A stretch of DNA of 11,185 bases from contig JBNLFS010000025.1 of the NCBI GenBank assembly GCA_050305635.1, forward strand, positions 1 through 11,185. Direction: 5' to 3'. Under the pieces are notes generated by a model, which was given only the letters and a program-made list of their open reading frames with translations, made no database searches and was not told the origin of the DNA. The translations under genes were made by a program, and so were the position numbers. Source of the stretch: Thiodiazotropha sp050305635. GTDB lineage: Bacteria > Pseudomonadota > Gammaproteobacteria > Chromatiales > Chromatiaceae. Positions 5,046 through 11,185 of the stretch are shown here, piece by piece (within the stretch, counting starts at the first letter, position 1; each line of letters begins with the position of its first letter).

Positions 5046-7700
5046 ATGCCATCGCGAACGATACTGATCGGATTGGTTTTTCTCATTTTTATGCAGAGTG
5101 CATGGTCCGATACACTCACACTTCCATCGGAATCGCCAACCAACGAAACTGCCTTTTCGATCCGAGTCGCGGGTTATCGAGGCTCTTCTCCCACCTATTT
5201 CGAGTACCTGGGCGCCTTCGTGGAAGGGGGCGAAATCAATGTGTACGGCAATGTGGATGGCGGCATTTTTTCCGTGCCGCAAAGTTATGATGAGGTGGTT
5301 GAAATCGGTCCGTTTCCATCCGGAAATTATACCGTCAATTACTATCGATATACCCGGTATGGCGATGCGGCGCCGTTTTCTCTGGAGGATTCCAAACCCA
5401 TCGAGATCGTCAAAGTCACTCAAAATGAACCTGCGGCGGGGCGTGTCGAGATCAGTGGTGAGCTTATTGAAGATCAGTTGCTGACGGTCAATGCCAGCCT
5501 GTCTGATCGGAATGGCATGGGAGAACTTTCATATCAATGGTATCGCAATGGTGAGCCCATCGATGGCGCGATCTATATCAGTCATCGGTTAACGGATGCC
5601 GATGTTGGCGGCATTCTGTCCGTAACGGCGACATTTGAAGATGGCGCGGGTAATCGGGAACAGTTGAGCTCGCTGCGTACGATGGACCCCGTCTTGAATG
5701 TCGACGATACGCCGGTTGGCGCAATCTACCTTCGGGGTTCGGTCGCCGAAGGTGCTGTGTTAAGCATCGATACCAGCAGTTTATATCATGCGGATGACGA
5801 CTGTTCGGTTGCGTTTCAGTGGGAACGGGTTTCCCCGGCTAACCCAGACAACCGAGCCGCAATTATCGCGGACAGCGATACCTATGTGCCAACCGTATAT
5901 GATGTGAATCTGCAGATTTCGGCGACTGTCCAATATCGCTCGGGAGGCACGGCGGTTTGTCATGTCGTCCCGCAAGCGATCAATACGGGACCGGTTGCGC
6001 CCGCGGGACAACCGGTGGTGGTCGCGCCGGATGACTTTACCCGCCCTGCAAGCGGAACGCTGACCGAGGTCGATGCGGGCCGGGCGACCGCCCGGGATGA
6101 TCAGGGCGGTGAGTTGGAGACCTATTTGAAGCGTCTGGTCAGCAACGGGGTCGAACAGGCGCCGCCCTCTGATCCAACCCGGCTCTATTTGGTCCCGGGG
6201 ACGCATCTGCTCACCTGGTCGGTCAATGATGGGGAGATACGCTCGGGAGAGGCGATCCAGATTGTACGAGTCGATCCCATCATTCAGTTCGACCGGGACC
6301 GCGCCGCGTCTCCGGCGGGTCCGTTCGAGTGTCCCCTGCTGATGAATGGCGCACCGGCCCGATATCCTGTCAGAGTGCCCTATACCCTGAGTGCGGAACT
6401 GGCGGCCGACCAGACTCAGCGCACGCTACGTCATGACGTCCTGATAATCGATGGCAAAGAGCAGCCCCCCACAATCCGTATACCGGATTATATGTTGCCC
6501 CGTTTAACGGAGTACCAAAGTCTGCTGTTGAGCATGGATCAACCCACGAATGCGGTGTTGGGTGAGAAACCAGCCTGTCGCATTGCCTTAAGCAACGAGA
6601 ATTTCGCACCGGATGTCACCTTGGCCGTAGAACAAAATGGGACCGTACACCGCATCGTGGCCAAGACCAACGGTCCGGTTACGGTCAGCGCCTCGGTGGA
6701 GGATCTGAATGCGGATGACACCCACACCTATGATTGGAGTGGCACTGACCTATTGTTGGAGGATATCGACGATGAACCAAGCAGTCTGACCCTCGATCCT
6801 GAGCAGATGGCCTCCGGGTTGTATCGGGTACAGGTGCAGGTTAGCGACGGCTCCGCGCTCGCAAGATCTGAACTGACCCTTCTTGTTGTGGATCAAGCCC
6901 CCGCGCTTGAGCCTGGAAGCGACCTGGATGGCGACGGGATCTCCGATCTCGATGAGGGTGCTGGCGATCAGGATGGAGACGGTATCGCGGATTATCTGGA
7001 CCCTGATGACCTACCGGGTAATGTCCTGGCTCGCAGCGGTGCGAATCCAAGGGAATATCTCATCGAAACGGAACCGGGTTTGAGTCTGAGTCTGGGCGAT
7101 GTGGCATTTTTCAATCAGCGCAGCGGCGCGGGGATTGGCGTGAGCGACATCGAGCATTACATCGCGAGCGGGCAGGGTGGCGTATTGGATTCAGATGACT
7201 ATGTCTACGAAGCGGGGCTGTTTGATTTTCGAATCGAAGGGATTGCCGGGGTTGGTGCGAGCGTGAAGGTGGTGCTTCCCCAATTGCAGCCGATTGCCGC
7301 TGACTCGGTCTATCGCAAACAGATGCCCACAGCTTGGCAGGAGTTTATTGTCGATAGCGCCAATACGCTCAAGTCGGCCCGGGGATCTCAAGGACATTGC
7401 CCCTCCCCGGGGGACAATGCCTATGTGGATGGGTTGAACCCGGGAGACTGGTGTGTTGAGTTGACCCTTCAGGATGGAGGCCCCAACGATGCGGACGGCG
7501 AAGCGGATGGCGGTATCTCGGATCACGGTGGCGTGACGCTTGCCGCATCATCCGAAGATGGAGGTGGGAATGCGGATACCGGCACCTCCTCAGGCGGCGG
7601 TGGCGGCGGTGCTGTCACGATTTGGAGTCTGCTGCTCCTGGTGTTACTGGGACTGATGCGGAATCACCCTTTACGGCGCGGGCCGGTGCGGAAGGGATGA
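5046..7700 (+). CDS. Secreted multidomain surface protein with choice-of-anchor U-like domain and GlyGly-CTERM-like tail
   Basis: An 884-residue exported protein. A signal peptide (1-21, cleavage near AWS-D) is followed by an uncharacterised N-terminal beta-rich region (22-125). An Ig-like module of the kind with SYQWYRNGEPIDGA and LTDADVGG spans 133-207. A second, diverged copy spans 223-310, with Cys253 and Cys305 possibly in a disulfide. Further beta-sandwich-like regions follow. Two DxDxDG calcium-binding repeats in thrombospondin type 3 style (DLDGDGISDLDEG and DQDGDGIADYLDPDD) lie at 626-655. A domain resembling choice-of-anchor U (about 667-830) contains VLPQLQPIAADSVYRK and TLQDGGPNDADG. 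The C-terminus has six glycines (850-855), a hydrophobic span (856-871) and an Arg/Lys-rich tail. That is the layout of GlyGly-CTERM signals, which rhombosortase cleaves after export; such proteins often use type II secretion. The biological role is unknown, with adhesion or matrix function plausible. Base composition looks less GC-rich than in the neighbouring enzymes. Confidence 0.85.
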   Translation: MPSRTILIGLVFLIFMQSAWSDTLTLPSESPTNETAFSIRVAGYRGSSPTYFEYLGAFVEGGEINVYGNVDGGIFSVPQSYDEVVEIGPFPSGNYTVNYYRYTRYGDAAPFSLEDSKPIEIVKVTQNEPAAGRVEISGELIEDQLLTVNASLSDRNGMGELSYQWYRNGEPIDGAIYISHRLTDADVGGILSVTATFEDGAGNREQLSSLRTMDPVLNVDDTPVGAIYLRGSVAEGAVLSIDTSSLYHADDDCSVAFQWERVSPANPDNRAAIIADSDTYVPTVYDVNLQISATVQYRSGGTAVCHVVPQAINTGPVAPAGQPVVVAPDDFTRPASGTLTEVDAGRATARDDQGGELETYLKRLVSNGVEQAPPSDPTRLYLVPGTHLLTWSVNDGEIRSGEAIQIVRVDPIIQFDRDRAASPAGPFECPLLMNGAPARYPVRVPYTLSAELAADQTQRTLRHDVLIIDGKEQPPTIRIPDYMLPRLTEYQSLLLSMDQPTNAVLGEKPACRIALSNENFAPDVTLAVEQNGTVHRIVAKTNGPVTVSASVEDLNADDTHTYDWSGTDLLLEDIDDEPSSLTLDPEQMASGLYRVQVQVSDGSALARSELTLLVVDQAPALEPGSDLDGDGISDLDEGAGDQDGDGIADYLDPDDLPGNVLARSGANPREYLIETEPGLSLSLGDVAFFNQRSGAGIGVSDIEHYIASGQGGVLDSDDYVYEAGLFDFRIEGIAGVGASVKVVLPQLQPIAADSVYRKQMPTAWQEFIVDSANTLKSARGSQGHCPSPGDNAYVDGLNPGDWCVELTLQDGGPNDADGEADGGISDHGGVTLAASSEDGGGNADTGTSSGGGGGGAVTIWSLLLLVLLGLMRNHPLRRGPVRKG

Positions 7701-7962
7701 TGGCTGGCGATTTCTGGGTTGTGTCAGTGCTGGGGCGGTTTGTCTGATCCTGGCGTCTGTTTACGCACCGGTTTGATGTTCGTCGGTGGTACCGTTGTGT
7801 GTGGCACCGTCGCCTCAGCCGCATGAACGGCGCTTTGGTGGGCATGGGAATGGGATTCCTCTTGTTCCGATGGCAGGGCGGGCGGGTGTTGGGAATAAAA
7901 CGATTCAAAAAATTAAAACACGCTAATATTGGTCGATACTGTAGATAGACGGAAGTTGCATG

Positions 7963-8008
7963 CCATGGAGCTTCGTTAGGCCTCGGTGCGGCCCGCTAAA
8001 ATCCATGG
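7963..8008. other. Nested inverted repeat
   Basis: CCATGGA (7963-7969) pairs with TCCATGG (8002-8008). Between them TTAG/CTAA and GCC/GGC can add inner pairs. It could be a structured transcript segment or a short palindromic repeat. No T-run follows. Confidence 0.35.
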
Positions 8009-8113
8009 TTGGCCGTGTGTATCGTTTGGTGGGTCCCTCTCATTGTGATGGCCTGTGTGTGACAGGACTGTGATGAGCGCTCTCATGGCGCCTTTCGCAC
8101 TCACCGCGCGGCT

Positions 8114-8127
8114 ATCAGGTACCTGAT
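8114..8127. promoter_or_regulatory. Candidate operator: 14-bp perfect palindrome
   Basis: ATCAGGTACCTGAT is a perfect dyad 87 bp before the carbonic anhydrase start. Its size and position suit a dimeric repressor or activator, but no known consensus is recognised and no regulator gene is adjacent. Confidence 0.35.
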
Positions 8128-8176
8128 CAACACGCATCGCGGCCTATACCAGCCGTGATGGATCGATCTGAGTACT

Positions 8177-8208
8177 ATTCTCTGAGACGGGCCCCCTGTC
8201 CTGAGAAT
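8177..8208 (+). promoter_or_regulatory. Hairpin directly upstream of the carbonic anhydrase start
   Basis: ATTCTC (8177-8182) pairs with GAGAAT (8203-8208). Inner pairs 8184-8191 with 8195-8201 (one bulge, one T-T mismatch) close a CCC loop. The only Shine-Dalgarno-like bases (GAG, 8203-8205) lie in the 3' arm, so folding could mask the ribosome site. A translational control role is inference. Confidence 0.35.
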
Positions 8209-8214
8209 AAAAGT

Positions 8215-9072
8215 ATGAAACGACCTGCATCGTTCTTAACCAGTACGTTCGTGCTGGCGCTCTCTTTATGTCTGACACCCGCGAGTCGCCTCGTTGCCGG
8301 TCCCCATCAATCTGCGGGGACGGGACATGGCGCTCATTGGGGATATACAGGTTCGACCGGCCCCGAAGCATGGTCCGGTCTGGCTGAAGAGTATGTCCTT
8401 TGTGGTAGCGGAAAACGTCAATCCCCGGTGGATATCCTCAGTGAGACACCTGCTGATTTATATCCCTTGGTTTTTCAATACCAGGATATCCCCCTGCAGG
8501 TGTTGAACAATGGCCATACCCTGCAGGCCAACTATGATACATCCGGTCCGGATGTTACGGTCAATATCGGTGGAAAGCCCTATCCTGTGAAGGCGAAGCC
8601 GGTTTACAACAGCCTGCTTAAGCTGGGTGATGTCTCCTACAAGTTATTGCAGCTGCATTTTCACACGCCCAGTGAACATGCTCGCAATGGAATTCGCTAC
8701 GCCATGGAAGTCCATCTCGTACACAAGAGCGCCGACGGTAATCTGGCGGTTGTCGGTGTGCTGCTGGATAGGGGCAGAGAAAATCCCGTACTGAAAAAAA
8801 TCCTTGATAATGCCTCCGGTGAGATCAACGCCGTCAAACGGGTCAAAGGCGTTACGCTCAATGCTTCCGATCTACTGCCTGCCGATCGTGAAGTGTTTTA
8901 CTACAGTGGTTCCCTGACCACGCCACCCTGCAGCGAAAATGTCAACTGGATGGTTATGAAAAACCCAGTAGAGGTTTCAGATGCCCAGGTCAAGGCATTC
9001 GATCGCCTGATTGGGGAAAATGCCCGTCCGCTGCAGCCCATGCATTGGCGCACCATGCTGACCTCTGAATGA
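8215..9072 (+). CDS. Periplasmic alpha-carbonic anhydrase
   Basis: This zinc enzyme interconverts CO2 and bicarbonate in the periplasm. From the ATG at 8215 it has 285 residues: a signal peptide (Lys/Arg start, hydrophobic core 7-20, cleavage near VAG-P at 29) and a complete alpha-class domain from HWGYTG (41). RQSPVDI is at 68-74. His101 in NNGHTLQ matches the proton shuttle His64 of human CA II. The zinc ligands are His148 and His150 in LQLHFH, and His167 in EVHLVH. The gatekeepers are Glu154 in PSEH and Thr235/Thr236 in SLTTPPC. Cys63 and Cys239 form the usual bacterial disulfide. The ATG at 8155 would extend the protein by 20 charged residues ahead of the signal peptide and read through a hairpin, so 8215 is preferred even though its ribosome site is weak. 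The chemoreceptor gene follows after 27 bp, suggesting an operon. Confidence 0.96.
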   Translation: MKRPASFLTSTFVLALSLCLTPASRLVAGPHQSAGTGHGAHWGYTGSTGPEAWSGLAEEYVLCGSGKRQSPVDILSETPADLYPLVFQYQDIPLQVLNNGHTLQANYDTSGPDVTVNIGGKPYPVKAKPVYNSLLKLGDVSYKLLQLHFHTPSEHARNGIRYAMEVHLVHKSADGNLAVVGVLLDRGRENPVLKKILDNASGEINAVKRVKGVTLNASDLLPADREVFYYSGSLTTPPCSENVNWMVMKNPVEVSDAQVKAFDRLIGENARPLQPMHWRTMLTSE

Positions 9073-9099
9073 TCCATATTCTTTACCGGGGAAACCAAA

Positions 9100-10779
9100 A
9101 TGAACAAACTACTGGGTAAATTATCGCTCAAGGCAAAATTGATGGGATTTGCAGGCATTCTGATCGCACTGCTTGTGATTGCCTCCTCCTATGCCATCTT
9201 TGCCATGCAGAGTATCGGCAAAGAGTTGACCACTATTGCCGAAGAGGATATTCCGCTGACCAATGCCCTCTCTCGGGTGGCTACGATGCAGTTGGAACAG
9301 GCCGTGTCTTTCGAGCGAGTACTTCACTATGGCAGTGTGCTGCATGAAGAGGAGAACGCCTTGTCGCATTTTCGTGCAGCAATCGAGAGTTTCGATAGCC
9401 GATCGGAGGAGGTTGAAGGCGAAATAAAAACCGTCAGGAAGCTGATCGAAAAGGCTATGGAAACAGGATCCGAAGAGGAGGTGGCGGAATTCAAGGCGGT
9501 CGACAAGGCATTGTCTGAGATTGTCGAGGCGCATAGATCCTATGTGGAGCATGCCCACCATTCCTTCGTCGTATTTACTGAAGACAAAGCGCATGAAGCG
9601 GAGCAGCTGGCGCAAAAAGTGGAACAAGAGGAAGAGGCGCTGATCCAGCATCTGGAAACTCTGCTTGGTGAAGTCGAAACTTTCACCAGTGAGAGCGCCA
9701 TGCGGGCGGAGGAGCACGAGCAGGCCGCAATCGCTGTCCTCGGTATCGTCGCATTGTTCAGCATCGTGATCAGTCTTGTTTTGAGTGTCCTGTTCGCATC
9801 CTATATCGTCCGCGCAATACGCAAGGCGACGGTCACCGCCTCCGGTGATCTGTCCCAGGAGATCGAGATTACCACCCAAGATGAAATCGGCGAGCTGCTC
9901 AAGGCGATCAATGGTATGCGCTTGAAGCTGCTGCAGATGCTTTCGGATATATCGGATACCACCGCGCAACTGTCGACCGCATCGGAGGAGATGTCATCCG
10001 TTACGGTGCGAACCAGCGAGACGATCCAGAATCAACGGTCCGAGACTGAACAGGTTGCAACCGCGATGAATGAAATGACCACAACCGTTCAGGAAGTTGC
10101 GGTTAACATCAACCACACCGCCAGTGCGGCGGATGAGGCTAAGAGTCAGACCCGTGAAGGTGCAGCGATCGTTAAGCGGGCGATTTCACAGATCAATGTC
10201 CTTGCTGAGCAGGTGGAGTCTTCCTCCAGGACCATCAACGAGTTGGAGAAGCACAGTGAGTCCATCAATTCGGTGCTGGAAGTGATCAAGGGTATTGCCG
10301 ATCAAACCAATCTCCTGGCACTCAACGCCGCCATAGAAGCAGCGCGCGCGGGTGAACAGGGACGCGGATTTGCAGTGGTTGCGGATGAGGTTCGTACGCT
10401 GGCCGGTCGTACCCGAGAGTCGACGGACGAAATCAACGACATGATCGACAAACTCCAGTCGGGTTCCCGCGCGGCTGTTTCAGTCATGAAACAGAGCCAG
10501 AATGAGGCGAAATCGGCGGTCGAGCTGGCCTCTCAAACCGGGGAGGCTTTGACGACCATTACCCAGGCCGTCGAAAGAATCAGTGAGATGGCCACACAGA
10601 TTGCCAGCGCGGCACAAGAACAGGGGGCGGTGTCCGAGGAGATTAATCGCAACATTGTGATTATCAATGACATGTCCGTTCAGACTGCCGAGGGGGCCAA
10701 GGAGACAGCCGACGCGAGTAAAAATCTGGCCCACATGGCGACGGAACTCCAAGGGTTGATAGAGCAGTTCAAGGTCTGA
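9100..10779 (+). CDS. Methyl-accepting chemotaxis protein
   Basis: A 559-residue transmembrane chemoreceptor that would control CheA through CheW. TM1 is at 13-36. A helical periplasmic sensor domain (37-207, four-helix-bundle-like) is very rich in Glu and has a His cluster HAHH at 151-154. TM2 is at 209-236, and a HAMP linker at about 237-283. The cytoplasmic coiled coil runs to 555, and its hairpin tip (about 394-437) carries IADQTNLLALNAAIEAARAG and GRGFAVVADEVRTLAGRT. The first HAMP helix is about four residues shorter than usual before SGDLSQ (248-253), and the usual Pro after TM2 is Ala239. There is no C-terminal CheR-tethering pentapeptide (the end is LIEQFKV). GGGGAAA lies shortly before the ATG. 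The ligand is unknown, but the position 27 bp after a carbonic anhydrase suggests CO2, bicarbonate or pH. The MCP call is secure; the ligand idea is inference. Confidence 0.96.
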   Translation: MNKLLGKLSLKAKLMGFAGILIALLVIASSYAIFAMQSIGKELTTIAEEDIPLTNALSRVATMQLEQAVSFERVLHYGSVLHEEENALSHFRAAIESFDSRSEEVEGEIKTVRKLIEKAMETGSEEEVAEFKAVDKALSEIVEAHRSYVEHAHHSFVVFTEDKAHEAEQLAQKVEQEEEALIQHLETLLGEVETFTSESAMRAEEHEQAAIAVLGIVALFSIVISLVLSVLFASYIVRAIRKATVTASGDLSQEIEITTQDEIGELLKAINGMRLKLLQMLSDISDTTAQLSTASEEMSSVTVRTSETIQNQRSETEQVATAMNEMTTTVQEVAVNINHTASAADEAKSQTREGAAIVKRAISQINVLAEQVESSSRTINELEKHSESINSVLEVIKGIADQTNLLALNAAIEAARAGEQGRGFAVVADEVRTLAGRTRESTDEINDMIDKLQSGSRAAVSVMKQSQNEAKSAVELASQTGEALTTITQAVERISEMATQIASAAQEQGAVSEEINRNIVIINDMSVQTAEGAKETADASKNLAHMATELQGLIEQFKV

Positions 10780-10786
10780 CCCCCAA

Positions 10787-11073
10787 TGGACCGGCGAGAA
10801 GCGTCAATTCTGAACGATTACAGAGCATGGTGATGTTGAACGAATCCGACAAGCTCGATACGGATGTGCTGCCTGCCAAGATGCGCCCGTTGGGAGAGGC
10901 GGGGGCAATGCCCTCGATGATCAACCACCCCAGAGCCTGGAAGATGTGGAGGCCTTTTTGTCCGCAAGACATTACGCGAAACCCATGGCGGCCGTACCCT
11001 ATCTGCGGAGATTTTCGGTATCGACAAGTCGACCTTGTGGCGTAAGATCAAACGTTACAATCTGGATGTTTGA
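10787..11073 (+). pseudogene. Remnant of a sigma-54-dependent response regulator (NtrC type), C-terminal part
   Basis: Pieces of the end of an NtrC-family activator appear in order but in changing frames. 10787-10810 reads WTGEKRQF, a decayed form of the WPGNVRQL motif, and then meets TGA at 10811. The next frame gives LQSMVMLNESDKLDTDVLPA and continues to AKMR (10818-10886), the usual end of the AAA+ domain. Another frame gives QPPQSLEDVEAFL (10922-10960). A third gives TLRETHGGRTLSAEIFGIDK and then STLWRKIKRYNLDV with TGA at 11071 (from about 10966), a Fis-type helix-turn-helix. The Walker motifs, the GAFTGA loop and the receiver domain are absent: the remnant starts seven bases after the chemoreceptor stop. 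Several frameshifts plus a stop make it a dead fragment, not an active gene. Confidence 0.8.
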
Positions 11074-11134
11074 ATACGGGTTCTGGGTGCATTGAGGGTA
11101 GCGTGATTCAGGGCATCGTGTGAGGGGGGCACCG

Positions 11135-11167
11135 GTAGCCCGGGTGCAGCGCAGCGAAACCCGGGAA
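11135..11167 (+). repeat. GTAG-type REP element, copy 4
   Basis: A full 33-bp copy with GTAG and CCCGGGT/ACCCGGG arms. It differs from copy 1 at two bases of the middle. It lies 61 bp after the decayed regulator. Whether it is paired with an inverted copy cannot be seen because the window ends at 11185. Confidence 0.75.
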
Positions 11168-11185
11168 GCCTCCTCGCGCTCCGCA

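Larger units (their letters stand above)
7701..8214. other. 514-bp gene-free region before the carbonic anhydrase gene
   Basis: No frame here shows a protein-like sequence with a start and ribosome site. An AT-rich patch (7891-7930, containing TAATAT at 7924-7929) may include a promoter, but no matching -35 box at normal spacing was found. Downstream lie a nested inverted repeat (7963-8008), a small stem ATGAG/CTCAT (8073-8086), a perfect 14-bp palindrome (8114-8127) and a hairpin just before the gene start (8177-8208). The density of dyads suggests a regulated promoter and leader. No clear terminator for the surface-protein gene was seen. Confidence 0.4.

Noticed and set aside
7615..7908. 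Reverse-strand frame of 97 codons after the surface-protein gene
   Set aside because: It overlaps the end of the certain forward gene and has a low-complexity Arg/Pro/Thr composition with no motif or ribosome site.
8155..8214. Upstream ATG extending the carbonic anhydrase by 20 residues
   Set aside because: It would put a charged stretch (MMDRSEYYSLRRAPCPENKS) before a good signal peptide, lacks a ribosome site and spans a hairpin.
9121..9969. Reverse-strand open frame of about 280 codons
   Set aside because: It lies entirely within the chemoreceptor gene, whose motifs are certain. The reverse translation has no recognisable domain.
10827..11045. A 72-codon forward frame after the chemoreceptor
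   Set aside because: It contains one piece of the decayed sigma-54 regulator (LNESDKLDTDVLPAKMR) followed by out-of-frame sequence; it is part of the pseudogene.

Overview
The window looks like a chromosomal segment of a free-living or symbiotic gammaproteobacterium. The endonuclease III is nearly the length and residue numbering of the enterobacterial enzyme. DUF302 and DUF1841 proteins, a GlyGly-CTERM-type surface protein and abundant palindromic interspersed repeats are all common in that class. A sulfur-oxidising or Chromatiales-like host is possible, but that is inference.

Layout. 3-755 is the C-terminal half of an ATP-dependent PEP carboxykinase. A 123-bp AT-rich palindromic element separates it from nth (endonuclease III, 897-1532). 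1533-2044 is non-coding and packed with short repeats: three copies of a 33-bp GTAG-headed REP, two of them facing each other as a REPIN-like pair, and a C-rich/G-rich hairpin repeat. 2045-3147 is a compact three-gene unit: a secreted DUF302 protein, a cytoplasmic DUF1841 protein, and a 69-residue membrane protein whose start overlaps the previous stop. An aldehyde dehydrogenase (3333-4778) follows, with a good intrinsic terminator. It is flanked by two inverted copies of a 137-bp palindromic repeat (3144-3280 and 4892-5028). Next is an 884-residue secreted surface protein (5046-7700) with Ig-like repeats, calcium-binding DxDxDG repeats, a choice-of-anchor U-like domain and a Gly-rich/TM/Arg C-terminal sorting signal. 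A 514-bp gene-free stretch with several palindromes precedes a probable operon of a periplasmic alpha-carbonic anhydrase (8215-9072) and a methyl-accepting chemotaxis protein (9100-10779). The window ends in a frameshifted remnant of a sigma-54-dependent regulator (10787-11073) and a fourth REP copy.

How the genes fit together. Most neighbours are functionally unrelated: gluconeogenesis, base excision repair, aldehyde oxidation, cell surface. The one suggestive pair is the carbonic anhydrase plus chemoreceptor, 27 bp apart. It could couple periplasmic CO2/bicarbonate/proton interconversion to taxis. The repeats are unusually dense and sit right at gene ends: one supplies a stop codon, and others lie directly upstream of start codons. 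They may therefore have reshaped expression of several genes here.
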